From Streptomyces sp. NBC_01241 (GTDB lineage: Bacteria > Actinomycetota > Actinomycetes > Streptomycetales > Streptomycetaceae), in contig NZ_CP108494.1 in NCBI RefSeq assembly GCF_041435435.1, forward strand, positions 1,054,001-1,118,000: 64,000 nt of DNA. Direction: 5' to 3'. Positions 8,736 to 17,240 of the stretch are shown here, piece by piece. The position numbers and the translations under genes are program-made. Position 1 is the first letter of the stretch. Every line of letters begins with the position of its first letter. The notes beneath the pieces are model-generated. The model worked only from the letters and a program-made list of their open reading frames with translations, was not told the DNA's origin and ran no database searches.

Positions 8736-9578
8736 GTGTCTGCTTTCACCGCTCCCGACGGAACCGAACTCGCCTATCACCTCGTGGGTGAAGGCGAGCC
8801 GCTGCTCGTTCTGCCCGGTGGCCCCATGCGTGCCTCCGCCTACCTCGGCGATCTGGGTGGGCTGTCGAGCCGACGCCAACTGGTCATGCTCGACCTGCGG
8901 GGCACCGGCGACTCAGGCGTCCCCGCCGACCCGGCCACCTACCGCGTCGACCGACAGGTGGCCGATGTGGAGGCCTTCCGCGAACACCTCGGTCTGGACC
9001 GCGTGGACGTGCTGGCGCACTCCGCGGGCGGCGATCTCGCGATCCTCCACGCGGCCCGGCATCCCGGGCGCATCCGGACCCTTACGCTGATCACCACCCG
9101 TGCGCGTGCCCTCGGTGTCGACTTCACCGAGGAGCATCGTCGCGAAGCCGCCGCCCTGCGCACGGCCGAGCCGTGGTTCAAGACCGCGCGGGACGCGTAC
9201 GAGGCGGTCCGGGCAGGCTCCGCCACCGACGCCGACCGGGATGCCGTCGCCCCGTTCTTCTACGGGCGTTGGGACACGGCCGCCCAGGCCCATGCAGCAG
9301 CCGACGTCGAGCAGAGCAACTACGAGGCCGCGGACATCTACGCGCCCGACGGCGCCTTCGCCCCTGCCGCGGCCCGCGACGCCATCGCCGCGCTGGACGC
9401 CCGGGTGCTGGTCCTTGCGGGCGAGCTGGACAGCGGTCCGCTTCCTCGCGTCGCGGCCACCGTCGCGGGATTGTTCCCCGAGGCCGAACTCGCCGTCCAG
9501 CCGGGCGCCGGCCACTTCCCATGGCTCGACGATCCCTTCCGCTTCAGCGGGACCGTCGAGACCTTCCTGCGGGGCTGA
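8736..9578 (+). CDS. alpha/beta hydrolase (proline iminopeptidase-like)
   Basis: A 280-residue alpha/beta-fold hydrolase. The oxyanion region is LLVLPGGPMRAS (about 23-34), the nucleophile Ser96 is in AHSAGGD, the acid is likely Asp in LAGELDSGP near 232, and the catalytic His is in GAGHFPW near 260. The GGP near the N-terminus and the DLRGTGDS motif resemble prolyl aminopeptidases and related lactonases or esterases. The start is GTG 8736 behind AAGGA. The true substrate is unknown. The gene stands alone beside the amidohydrolase remnant. Confidence 0.85.
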   Translation: MSAFTAPDGTELAYHLVGEGEPLLVLPGGPMRASAYLGDLGGLSSRRQLVMLDLRGTGDSGVPADPATYRVDRQVADVEAFREHLGLDRVDVLAHSAGGDLAILHAARHPGRIRTLTLITTRARALGVDFTEEHRREAAALRTAEPWFKTARDAYEAVRAGSATDADRDAVAPFFYGRWDTAAQAHAAADVEQSNYEAADIYAPDGAFAPAAARDAIAALDARVLVLAGELDSGPLPRVAATVAGLFPEAELAVQPGAGHFPWLDDPFRFSGTVETFLRG

Positions 9579-9642
9579 CGGTACGGGCCGGAACCCATGC
9601 CTTCCTGATGGCGGGTTACGGCACGGGCCGGAACCACGCACG

Positions 9643-10941
9643 CTACGGCCCCGTCACCGTCAGCCCCCCGCGTCGCGGCGATGCGAAGACGTCCAGGTCC
9701 GCGCGCGTCAGCCCGGTCAGCCGGGCGACCTCCGCGGTGTCCAGGGCGCCGCAGTCGATGCCGCGCAGGAGATATCCGCTGAGCGCCTTGGCGGTGGCGG
9801 GTTCGTCCATGACGTCGCCGCCCGCCTTCGCGACGTACGCGGCGAGCCGCCCGGCGGCCTGCTCCAGGCCCTCGCGGTAGAAGGTGTACACCGCCGCGTA
9901 ACGGGTCGGCAGGTGGCCCGGGTGCATGTCCCAGCCCTGGTAGTAGGCGCGGGCCAGCGCGCGGCGCGTGAGGCCGTAGTGGAGCCGCCAGGCGTCGTGG
10001 ACCTGGTGGGTGGGGCCGACCGGAAGGACGTTGGTGGAGCCGTCGCAGACCCGTACGCCGGTGCCCGCGGCGGCGACCTGCATGACGGCCTTGGCGTGGT
10101 CGGCGGCCGGGTGGTCGCTGGCCTGGTAGGCGGGACTGACGCCGACGCAGGCGCTGTAGTCGAAGGTGCCGTAGTGCAGACCGGTGGCGCGGCCCTGCGC
10201 GGCGTCGATCATGCGGGCGACGGCCGCGGTGCCGTCGGCGGCGAGGATGGACTGGCTGGTCTCGATCTGGATCTCGAAGCCGAGCCGGCCGGCCGGCAGG
10301 CCGTGCGCCTGCTCGAACGCTTCGAGGAGCCGGACGAAGGCGGTGACCTGCTCGGGGTACGTCACCTTGGGGAGGGTGAGGACCAGTCCGTCGGGGAGGC
10401 CGCCCGCCTGCATCAGGCCGGTGAGGAAGACGTCCGTGGTGCGGATGCCGCGGTCGCGTACGGCGGCCTCCATGCACTTCATCCGGATGCCCATGTACGG
10501 GGCGGCCGTGCCGTTCTCGTACGCCTGTGAGACGAGCCGGGCGGCGCGGGCCGCGGCCTCGTCCTCCTCGGCGTCGGGGCGGGGCCCGTAGCCGTCCTCG
10601 AAGTCGATGCGCAGGTCTTCGACGGGCTCGCGCTCCAGCTTGGCGCGTACTCGCTCATGGACGGGGGCGGCGAGCTCGTCCGGGATGCCGAGTGCGGTGG
10701 CGAACGAGGCCGCGTCGGGGGCGTGTTCGTCGAGGGCCTTCAGTGCCTGGTCGCCCCAGGACCGGATGGTGCCGGAGGTGAACGCGTCGCCGGGGACGTA
10801 GACCGTGTGGACCGGCTGGCGCGTGCCCGGGTCTCCCGGGTAGCGGCGGGCGAGCTCGGCGTCGACCGCGGTGAGGGAAGCGCTGATCTCCTCGCTGACC
10901 GCACCGGCGAGACTCGTTGCCACCTTCTCCTGCTGTCCCAT
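9643..10941 (-). CDS. DUF6986-type HpcH/HpaI aldolase-like protein
   Basis: A 432-residue protein with features of the HpcH/HpaI-CitE TIM-barrel superfamily: VEDLRIDFEDGYGPRPDAEED with acidic metal-binding residues, VLTLPKV, and EIQIETSQSIL (about 218-228) with the conserved Glu. Actinobacterial relatives are annotated DUF6986 and often lie near purine/allantoin catabolism or glyoxylate genes (family knowledge). The start ATG 10941 has GGAGG 9 bases ahead; an upstream in-frame GTG is less likely. An IclR-like palindrome lies upstream. It probably cleaves or forms a C-C bond in organic-acid metabolism, but no substrate can be named. Confidence 0.8.
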   Translation of the reverse strand: MGQQEKVATSLAGAVSEEISASLTAVDAELARRYPGDPGTRQPVHTVYVPGDAFTSGTIRSWGDQALKALDEHAPDAASFATALGIPDELAAPVHERVRAKLEREPVEDLRIDFEDGYGPRPDAEEDEAAARAARLVSQAYENGTAAPYMGIRMKCMEAAVRDRGIRTTDVFLTGLMQAGGLPDGLVLTLPKVTYPEQVTAFVRLLEAFEQAHGLPAGRLGFEIQIETSQSILAADGTAAVARMIDAAQGRATGLHYGTFDYSACVGVSPAYQASDHPAADHAKAVMQVAAAGTGVRVCDGSTNVLPVGPTHQVHDAWRLHYGLTRRALARAYYQGWDMHPGHLPTRYAAVYTFYREGLEQAAGRLAAYVAKAGGDVMDEPATAKALSGYLLRGIDCGALDTAEVARLTGLTRADLDVFASPRRGGLTVTGP

Positions 10942-10967
10942 TTCCACACCCTCCACAGTCACGTTGT

Positions 10968-10982
10968 TTCCGCTTCCCGGAA
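10968..10982. promoter_or_regulatory. IclR-like operator candidate TTCCG-N5-CGGAA
   Basis: An inverted repeat TTCCG-CTTCC-CGGAA lies 27 bases upstream of the DUF6986 gene start. IclR-family regulators of Streptomyces often bind TTCCG/CGGAA palindromes; AllR, the allantoin regulator, is one candidate. The assignment to AllR is inference. Confidence 0.5.
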
Positions 10983-11040
10983 TCAACAGTCCGTATAGTG
11001 AAGTTATAAGGCCGTCGGACCTGCGTCAATGCTGATCCAA

Positions 11041-11090
11041 AACGGTCCGGGGCCGTGCGGTGGGTGGACACCACGCGGCCCCGGACCGTT
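11041..11090. terminator. hairpin terminator after etfA
   Basis: A long stem (AACGGTCCGGGGCCG paired with CGGCCCCGGACCGTT, extended with a few mismatches) lies just downstream of the leftward etfA stop at 11117 and upstream of the DUF6986 gene. Confidence 0.8.
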
Positions 11091-11116
11091 TGGGACGCTG
11101 TTTCGAGGGGGGTGGG

Positions 11117-12079
11117 TCAGCCCTTGCGGGTCTTGACCTCTTCGGTGAGCTGGGGCACGACCTGGAAGAGGTCGCCGACGACTCCGTAGTCGACGAGGTC
11201 GAAGATCGGGGCCTCGGCGTCCTTGTTGATCGCGACGATCGTCTTGGACGTCTGCATGCCCGCCCGGTGCTGGATCGCCCCGGAGATACCGGACGCGATG
11301 TACAGCTGCGGCGAGACGGACTTGCCGGTCTGGCCGACCTGGTTGGAGTGCGGGTACCAGCCCGCGTCCACCGCCGCCCGCGACGCACCGACCGCCGCAC
11401 CGAGCGAGTCCGCCAGCGCCTCGATGACCGCGAAGTTCTCGGCGCCGTTGACACCCCGCCCACCCGAGACGACGATCGCGGCCTCGGTCAGCTCCGGACG
11501 CCCCGTCGACTCACGCGCAGCACGGGAAACGACCCGGGTGCCGGTGGCCTGCCCGGAGAACGACACCACCAGCTCCTGGACCGCGCCCGCGGCCGGAGCG
11601 GCCTCCACGGCGGCGGAGTTCGGCTTGACCGTGATCACCGGAACACCCTTCGACACCCGGGACCTGGTCGTGAACGACGCGGCGAACGCGGACTGCGTGG
11701 CGACCGGACCCTGCTCACCGGCCTCCAGATCCACCGCGTCCGTGATGATCCCCGAACCGATCCGGACCGCGAGACGCGCCGCGATCTCCTTGCCCTCCGC
11801 GGACGAGGGAACCAGCACCGCGACCGGCGAGACCGCCTCGACCGCCGCCTGCAGCGCATCGACCTTCGGCACCACCAGATACTCACCGAACTCCGGCGCG
11901 TCAGCCGTCAGGACCCGCACCGCACCATGCTCGGCCAGCACCCCGGCCGTGCCCGCGGCACCCGCACCCAACGCGAGCGCGACCGGCTCACCGACACGAC
12001 GCGCCAGCGTCAGCAGCTCCAGCGTGGGCTTGCGGACAGCACCATCCACGTGATCGACAAAAACGAGAACTTCAGCCAT
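11117..12079 (-). CDS. etfA: electron transfer flavoprotein alpha subunit
   Basis: A 320-residue EtfA. The N-terminal domain starts MAEVLVFVDH. The C-terminal FAD domain carries GRPELTEAAIVVSGGRGV (about 193-210), QVGQTGKSVSP and LYIASGISGAIQHRAGM (about 268-284), the classic EtfA signature. With EtfB it carries electrons from acyl-CoA and other dehydrogenases to the respiratory chain through ETF-quinone oxidoreductase. It lies downstream of etfB, separated by 151 bases of GC-rich repeats, and is probably co-transcribed. A strong hairpin follows the stop. Confidence 0.96.
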   Translation of the reverse strand: MAEVLVFVDHVDGAVRKPTLELLTLARRVGEPVALALGAGAAGTAGVLAEHGAVRVLTADAPEFGEYLVVPKVDALQAAVEAVSPVAVLVPSSAEGKEIAARLAVRIGSGIITDAVDLEAGEQGPVATQSAFAASFTTRSRVSKGVPVITVKPNSAAVEAAPAAGAVQELVVSFSGQATGTRVVSRAARESTGRPELTEAAIVVSGGRGVNGAENFAVIEALADSLGAAVGASRAAVDAGWYPHSNQVGQTGKSVSPQLYIASGISGAIQHRAGMQTSKTIVAINKDAEAPIFDLVDYGVVGDLFQVVPQLTEEVKTRKG

Positions 12080-12230
12080 GAGACTTCAATCTCCTGCGAG
12101 TTGCGAAGAAAAACGAGAACAGGAACACAGGGACGACACCAGCACCAGCACCGGCACCGGGACGGGGGCCGCCGCAGTCAGGACCGGGCCGCAGCCGAGA
12201 CCGCAGTCAGGACCGGGGCCTGGTCCGGGG
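12080..12230. repeat. etfB-etfA spacer with short direct repeats
   Basis: The 151-base spacer between etfB and etfA contains CCGCAGTCAGGACCGGG twice, at 12172-12188 and 12201-12217, and CACCAGCACC-type triplet repeats near 12137-12160. No coding or riboswitch-like structure is evident. It may be slippage-prone filler that varies between strains. Confidence 0.6.
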
Positions 12231-13016
12231 TCAGATGAACTTCTGGCCCGCCAGGAACTCGGCCAGCTGCTTGCCGCCCTCGCCCTCGTCCTTGACGATC
12301 GTGCCCGCCGTACGGGCCGGACGCGCCGCCGCCGCATCGACCACGGTCCACGCACCCGCCAGACCGACCTCGTCCGCCTCGATCCCCAGATCCTCCAGAT
12401 CCCAGGACTCCACCGGCTTCTTCTTCGCCGCCATGATCCCCTTGAACGAGGGATACCGCGCCTCACCCGACTGGTCCGTCACCGACACCACCGCCGGAAG
12501 CGAAGCCTCCAACCGCTCCGACGCCGTGTCACCGTCACGCCGGCCCCGCACGACCCCGTCCGCCACCGACACCTCCGACAGCAACGTCACCTGCGGAACG
12601 CCCAGACGCTCCGCCAGCAGCGCCGGAACCACACCCATCGTCCCGTCCGTCGACGCCATACCAGCGATCACCAGGTCGAAACCGGCCTTCTCGACCGCCT
12701 TCGCCAGCACCAGCGACGTACCCATGACATCCGTGCCGTGCAGACCGTCGTCCTCGACATGAACAGCCTTGTCCGCACCCATCGACAACGCCTTGCGCAA
12801 CGCGTCCTTCGCATCCTCCGGACCCACCGTCAACACAGTGATCTCCGCGCCGTCCGCCGCATCCGCGATCTGCAGCGCCTGCTCCACCGCGTACTCGTCG
12901 AGCTCCGACAGCAGACCGTCGACATCCTCACGATCCAGCGTCAGGTCATCGGCGAAATGCCGGTCCCCCGTGGCGTCGGGCACGTACTTCACACAGACAA
13001 CGATCCTCAAGCTCAC
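12231..13016 (-). CDS. etfB: electron transfer flavoprotein beta subunit
   Basis: A 261-residue EtfB. The start MSLRIVVCVKYVPD is typical. LDEYAVEQAL (about 39-48), VLTVGPEDAKDALRKALSMGAD (AMP-site region), and DLVIAGMASTDGTMGVVPALLAERLG (about 114-139) are conserved. ARYPSFKGIMAAKKKP carries the ETF beta signature (recognition loop region). It pairs with EtfA downstream to form the soluble FAD/AMP heterodimer. Confidence 0.96.
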   Translation of the reverse strand: MSLRIVVCVKYVPDATGDRHFADDLTLDREDVDGLLSELDEYAVEQALQIADAADGAEITVLTVGPEDAKDALRKALSMGADKAVHVEDDGLHGTDVMGTSLVLAKAVEKAGFDLVIAGMASTDGTMGVVPALLAERLGVPQVTLLSEVSVADGVVRGRRDGDTASERLEASLPAVVSVTDQSGEARYPSFKGIMAAKKKPVESWDLEDLGIEADEVGLAGAWTVVDAAAARPARTAGTIVKDEGEGGKQLAEFLAGQKFI

Positions 13017-13087
13017 GCCGGCTCTCCTACTGCATCGTCATTTCTGGGCTGCCTTGTTGCTCGCAGCATAGGCGCCTGATGGGGCGG

Positions 13088-13122
13088 TTTCCGGTCGGGG
13101 CGACCGACGCTCCGACCGGAAA
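13088..13122. terminator. inverted repeat, probable terminator after flavin reductase
   Basis: A perfect 11-bp stem (TTTCCGGTCGG with CCGACCGGAAA) with a 13-base loop lies between the flavin reductase stop (13219, leftward) and the etfB start (13016). It could end the flavin reductase transcript or act in the etfB leader. Confidence 0.6.
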
Positions 13123-13218
13123 TATTACTAGCCAGTACACCCAGTGCTTTACCCATGAGCAAGCGCTTGGAACTGTGATCTGGCCTACGTGCGTCGCCCA
13201 GGTGCCCCTTGGGAGTTC

Positions 13219-13725
13219 TCAGTCCCGCAGGCCGGTGAAGCGGCCCTGGTGATAGAGCAGCGGCCGACCGCCTCCGGACGGGTCGCCGACCACGGCCTGC
13301 GCGATCACGATCCGGTGGTCGCCTGCCGGAACCCGGGCCACCACGCGGCAGACCAGCCACGCCAGCACTCCGTCGAGGACCGGCACGCCTTCGGGCCCAC
13401 TGCGCCAATAGGTGGACGGGCCGAACCGGTCGGCGCCGCTGCGGGCAAAAGTGGCGGCCAGATCCCGCTGGTGCTCACCGAGTACGTGGACGCCTATGTG
13501 CTCGGCCTCGGCCACGACCGGCCAGCTGGAGGACGAGGTCCCCACACCGAACGAGATCAGTGGCGGCTCGGCGGCCACCGAGTTGAGCGAGGTGGCGGTG
13601 AAGCCGACCGGCCGGTCACCTGCGGCGGTGATCACTGCCACACCGGCGGCGTGCTGCCGGAAGACCGAGCGGAGAAGTTCGGGGGACGCCGTGCGGGAGG
13701 TACCGAGCTCGGGCGATGCCGTCAT
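13219..13725 (-). CDS. flavin reductase-like, FMN-binding domain protein
   Basis: A 168-residue protein of the HpaC/flavin-reductase family (split-barrel FMN fold). The motifs are FRQHAAGVAVITA (about 21-33), GFTATSLNSVAAEPPLISFGV (about 41-61) and HRIVIAQAV (about 137-145). Such enzymes reduce flavin with NAD(P)H for a partner monooxygenase. No monooxygenase is next door, so it may act in trans. The start is ATG 13725; the ribosome binding site is weak. Confidence 0.88.
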   Translation of the reverse strand: MTASPELGTSRTASPELLRSVFRQHAAGVAVITAAGDRPVGFTATSLNSVAAEPPLISFGVGTSSSSWPVVAEAEHIGVHVLGEHQRDLAATFARSGADRFGPSTYWRSGPEGVPVLDGVLAWLVCRVVARVPAGDHRIVIAQAVVGDPSGGGRPLLYHQGRFTGLRD

Positions 13726-13923
13726 GGAGAGGACCTTCTACGGAAGATGGCGTACAGGGCCGTGGTTGTTCAGACACCCGGACAGCGCGCACTCGCGTAG
13801 CGGGCGAGATCCACGTGGACCCGGCCGTGGAGAAGGAGTTCTGGCGGCATAAGCGTCAGACTGACGATGCGTGGCCGGTGCAGTCAAGGGTGTTCCGCAA
13901 TGTGGGAGATACGTCACGGTCCG

Positions 13924-14250
13924 TCACATCGCCTGTCCCAGCGCGGCGACCACGTCGACGGTGCGCGGCTGCCCGACGGCCCGGCGGACGATCCGGCCGG
14001 TGGCGTCGAGGACGAGTACGGTCGGCGTTCGGCTGATCTCCAGCTCGCGCACGAGAGTGAGATGCGCCTCGGCGTCGATCTCCACGTGCGCGACGCCGTC
14101 CACCATGCGCGCCACCTCGACGAGGGTGCGCCGGGTAGCCCGGCAGGGCTGGCAGAACGCGCTGGAGAACTGCACCAGGGTTGCCCGCTCCCCCAATTCC
14201 GCGCCGAGTTGGGCCGCGCCCAGCGTTCCCCGGCGTGTCCGTCCGTCCAC
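13924..14250 (-). CDS. thioredoxin-family protein
   Basis: A 108-residue thioredoxin fold with the redox motif CQPC (about 33-36) preceded by LVQFSSAF and followed by the cis-Pro region ISRTPTVLVLDATG (about 73-86). The start is GTG 14248-14250 behind GGGAGG. No signal peptide, so it is cytoplasmic. The CQPC active site is unlike the usual CGPC and may alter redox potential. It stands alone between intergenic stretches of about 200 bases. Confidence 0.9.
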   Translation of the reverse strand: MDGRTRRGTLGAAQLGAELGERATLVQFSSAFCQPCRATRRTLVEVARMVDGVAHVEIDAEAHLTLVRELEISRTPTVLVLDATGRIVRRAVGQPRTVDVVAALGQAM

Positions 14251-14468
14251 CTTCGGCCTCCCGTCAGAGCTCTTCGTAAGGGGTCAGCACCACCGGGCGG
14301 CGAGACATTCCCGGCGGTTCCACGTGACGAGAATCTCGCGCCCCGCGCCCTCCGAGACTGGCCACCGCGTCGCGCATGGGGCACGATCGGCCCAATGCCG
14401 CAAACCTACGGCTGCGTAACTTCCGCCGGGAGAATCCTCCCCAGGCGCAGAAGAAGGGTCTTCCCGAG

Positions 14469-15191
14469 ATGGCAGAACTCGTCTATCGACCGGTCGTCGG
14501 CGCCGCTCGTACGTTTTTCAAGGCGCTGGACCTGAAGATCGACACTCAGGGTTCCGAGCACATCCCGAAGACCGGTGGCGCGGTCCTGGTGAGCAACCAC
14601 ATCAGTTATCTGGACTTCATCTTCACCGGGCTCGCGGCGCTGCCGCAGAAGCGGCTCGTCCGGTTCATGGCGAAGGAATCGGTCTTCCGGCACAAGGTGT
14701 CCGGGCCGCTGATGCGTGGCATGAAGCACATTCCCGTCGACCGCAAGCAGGGCGAGGACGCGTACGCGCACGCGCTCGACTCGTTGCGCTCCGGCGAGAT
14801 CGTGGGCGTCTTCCCCGAGGCCACCATCTCGGAGTCGTTCACGCTGAAGAGCTTCAAGTCGGGCGCCGCCCGGCTCGCCCAGGAGGCCGGAGTGCCGCTG
14901 ATCCCCATGGCGCTGTGGGGGACCCAGCGGCTGTGGACCAAGGGGCGGCCGCGTAACTTCAAGCGCAACCACATTCCGGTGACGATCCGGGTGGGCGAGC
15001 CGGTGGAGGCGCCCACCGACCAGTACGCGGGCGCGATCACCCGGCGGCTGCGGGAGCGGGTCCAGGAGCTCCTGGAAGCGGCCCAGCGCGCCTACCCCGT
15101 GCGCCCGAAGGACGCGAGCGACACCTGGTGGGTGCCCGCGCACCTCGGCGGTACGGCTCCGACGCCGGCCGAGGTGCGCGAGAGGAGCTGA
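14469..15191 (+). CDS. lysophospholipid acyltransferase family protein (PlsC-like)
   Basis: A 240-residue 1-acyl-glycerol-3-phosphate acyltransferase-type protein. NHISYLD (about 44-50) is the HX4D catalytic motif, FPEATIS (about 116-122) is the EGT-like substrate motif, and GVPLIPMAL follows (about 144-152). The start is ATG 14469 with GAAGAAGGG upstream; the frame is open upstream from 14376 without conserved sequence. It probably acylates lysophospholipid at the inner membrane face. Confidence 0.9.
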   Translation: MAELVYRPVVGAARTFFKALDLKIDTQGSEHIPKTGGAVLVSNHISYLDFIFTGLAALPQKRLVRFMAKESVFRHKVSGPLMRGMKHIPVDRKQGEDAYAHALDSLRSGEIVGVFPEATISESFTLKSFKSGAARLAQEAGVPLIPMALWGTQRLWTKGRPRNFKRNHIPVTIRVGEPVEAPTDQYAGAITRRLRERVQELLEAAQRAYPVRPKDASDTWWVPAHLGGTAPTPAEVRERS

Positions 15192-15255
15192 CGCGGCAGG
15201 TTCACCGCCCCGGCCGAAACGCGTCACTCCGGCGAGACCCCGCTCGGGCGAAACG

Positions 15256-15948
15256 TCACTCCGGGGTACCGACGGTGATCCGCGCTCCGGGGCTGAGCTT
15301 CGCCGGCCGCTCGGCGAGTTCGGCGCCCGCGGCTTCGAGTTCGCCGATCGTCATGGGCGCGAGGCGCTCCAGCAGGAATACGGCGTTCACGGGCTCCTCG
15401 GTGAGCCGGGGGCGCACCCCCTGTCGCCCATTCCAGCGCCTGCAGGTGACGCCCTCGTCGTCGCACCGGACGACTTCGCCGGGCTCGGGGTGCTCCACGG
15501 CCTCCTCGCCGCCCCCGACGGTGGAGAAGGGCTCCTGGCCGGTGGCACGTACAAGCCGCATGGCTCCCTTGATCCGGTCGATGTCTTCGCCACCGACCGG
15601 TATCAGGTGGGCGACGCTGATGGCGTTGGAGAGGTCGGCCAGGAGATTGATGCGCGGCAGCCCGGCGTCGGTGAGCGCGCGCCGGGCCAGGGCTTCGGCG
15701 GAGTTGCGGGTGCGGGAGGGCTTGGCGCCGAAGGCGGTGCAGGCATCACGCCAGGCCGCGAGGTGGGAGTCCTCGTGCGGGGCCCGGCCGTCGAGCCGCT
15801 CGGACAGCAGGCGGGTCGCTTCGTCCAGGAGAGCCGAACTCTCGTCGTTGCTGGGCCCGTTGACCAGCCCACGCGCTTCGACGGCGAGGTGGGTGAAGCC
15901 GGGGACGAGGGTGCGTACGTCGTCGGCGACGGTGAACGTCAGGGTCAG
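15256..15948 (-). CDS. B3/B4 tRNA-binding domain protein, start codon uncertain
   Basis: Leftward reading gives about 230 residues matching standalone B3/4-domain proteins: TFTVADDVRTLVPGF near the start, FGAKPSRTRNSAEALARRAL in the middle, INLLADLSNAISVAHLIPVGGEDIDR, then EPVNAVFLLERLAPMT. The B3/4 fold binds tRNA in PheRS beta; the standalone role is unclear. No ATG, GTG or TTG stands at the expected start. The frame offers only CTG codons at 15946 and 15940, where the upstream transglutaminase remnant ends. The first in-frame ATG is deep inside, at 15561. The gene may be translated from CTG by coupling, or it may have lost its start in a deletion. Confidence 0.65.
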   Translation of the reverse strand: MTLTFTVADDVRTLVPGFTHLAVEARGLVNGPSNDESSALLDEATRLLSERLDGRAPHEDSHLAAWRDACTAFGAKPSRTRNSAEALARRALTDAGLPRINLLADLSNAISVAHLIPVGGEDIDRIKGAMRLVRATGQEPFSTVGGGEEAVEHPEPGEVVRCDDEGVTCRRWNGRQGVRPRLTEEPVNAVFLLERLAPMTIGELEAAGAELAERPAKLSPGARITVGTPE

Positions 15949-16079
15949 CGGCTGCCTTGCCTCGGGGTGTCGCTGCGGAGACCGGCGACCGTCTCCCGTA
16001 CCAGCGGATGCTCGTGGTCGATGGCCTCGTCCGCGGCAAGATAGGCGGAAAGTTGTGGGCTCTGCTGAATCAGCTCCAT
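15945..16079 (-). pseudogene. N-terminal remnant of transglutaminase-like protein
   Basis: A 44-codon frame begins MELIQQSPQLSAYLAADEAI and continues IDHEHPLVRETVAGL. This matches the N-terminus of actinobacterial transglutaminase-domain proteins of about 200 residues, then stops with TGA overlapping the first CTG of the B3/4 frame. The Cys-His-Asp catalytic core is missing. A deletion seems to have joined the beginning of the transglutaminase gene to the start of the B3/4 gene. Confidence 0.65.
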
Positions 16080-16091
16080 GGCCGCCGAGCG

Positions 16092-16143
16092 TAGATATGC
16101 GGCCGACCGGATGTCAATGACTTTCCAGCCGACCGCATATCTA
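16092..16143. terminator. inverted repeat downstream of threonine aldolase
   Basis: TAGATATGCGG at 16092-16102 pairs with CCGCATATCTA at 16133-16143 around a 30-base centre whose edges also pair partly. It lies just past the leftward aldolase stop (16161), so a terminator or mRNA-end structure is likely. Confidence 0.5.
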
Positions 16144-16160
16144 TGCAATTCTGTTCAGGT

Positions 16161-17240
16161 CTACTTCGCCATTTCTTCCTTCAGTGCCAGGACGAATGCG
16201 TCGACATCGTGCTCCATCGTGTCGAAGGAGCACATCCAGCGCACATCACCGGCGGCCTCGTCCCAGAAGTAGAAGCGGAAGCGTTTCTGCAGCCGCTCGC
16301 TCACGTCGTGCGGCAGCCGGGCGAAGACGGCGTTGGCCTGGACCGGGTGGAGGATCTCCACACCGTCCACCGCGCGCACACCCTCCGCGAGCCGCTGGGC
16401 CATGGCGTTGGCGTGCCGGGCGTTGCGCAGCCAGAGGTCTCCGGCGAGCAGCGCCTCCAACTGCACGGAGACGAAACGCATCTTGGAGGCGAGCTGCATC
16501 GACAGTTTGCGCAGGTGCTTCATGGCCCGGACGGCGTCCGGGTTCAGGACGACCACTGCCTCGCCGAAGATCGCCCCGTTCTTCGTGCCGCCGAAGGAGA
16601 GGACGTCGACGCCGACGGTGTTGGTGAACGTACGCATCGGTACGTCCAACGACGCCGCGGCGTTGGCTATCCGGGCCCCGTCCAGGTGGACCTTCATGCC
16701 GTGCCCGTGGGCGTGGTCACAGATGGCGCGGATCTCGTCGGGTGTGTAGACCGTGCCCAGTTCGGTGTTCTGGGTGATCGAGACGACCTGCGGCATGGCC
16801 CGGTGCTCGTCGTCCCAGCCGTACGCCTGCCGGTCGATGAGCTCGGGAGTGAGCTTGCCGTCCGGGGTCGGCACGGTGAGCAGCTTGAGGCCGCCCACCC
16901 GCTCCGGGGCGCCGCCCTCGTCGACGTTGATGTGGGCGGACTCGGCGCAGATCACCGCACCCCAGCGGTCGGTCATCGCCTGGAGGGAGACGACGTTGGC
17001 ACCGGTTCCGTTGAAGACCGGAAAGGCTTCGGCGGTGGGGCCGAAATGACTGTGCATGACCCGCTGGAGGTGCTCGGTGTAGTCGTCCTCGCCGTAGGCG
17101 ATCTGGTGACCGCCGTTGGCCAGGGCGATGGCAGCGAGAATCTCCGGGTGCGTGCCCGCGTAGTTGTCACTGGCGAAGCCGCGTACCTGCGGGTCGTGGT
17201 GGCGTCGCGCGTCGGTCCTTACGGTTGTGGGGTCAGCCAC
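16161..17240 (-). CDS. low-specificity L-threonine aldolase
   Basis: A 359-residue PLP enzyme that splits L-threonine or allo-threonine to glycine and acetaldehyde. GFASDNYAGTHPEILAAI (about 21-38) is the N-terminal signature, HLDGARIANAA (about 185-195) holds the PLP-contacting Asp, and Lys220 in LSFGGTKNG forms the Schiff base. The start is GTG 17238-17240 with GGAAAG upstream, lying inside the last codons of the SDR gene (22-base overlap). The overlap suggests coupled translation in the DUF6421-SDR-aldolase operon. Confidence 0.92.
   Translation of the reverse strand: MADPTTVRTDARRHHDPQVRGFASDNYAGTHPEILAAIALANGGHQIAYGEDDYTEHLQRVMHSHFGPTAEAFPVFNGTGANVVSLQAMTDRWGAVICAESAHINVDEGGAPERVGGLKLLTVPTPDGKLTPELIDRQAYGWDDEHRAMPQVVSITQNTELGTVYTPDEIRAICDHAHGHGMKVHLDGARIANAAASLDVPMRTFTNTVGVDVLSFGGTKNGAIFGEAVVVLNPDAVRAMKHLRKLSMQLASKMRFVSVQLEALLAGDLWLRNARHANAMAQRLAEGVRAVDGVEILHPVQANAVFARLPHDVSERLQKRFRFYFWDEAAGDVRWMCSFDTMEHDVDAFVLALKEEMAK

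Noticed and set aside
12120..12225. Possible riboswitch or attenuator in the etfB-etfA spacer
   Set aside because: Only simple direct repeats are seen, with no conserved aptamer pattern.
13160..13169. CAAGCGCTTG palindrome upstream of the etfB region
   Set aside because: Ten bases with no flanking symmetry; likely by chance, and no sugar gene is near.
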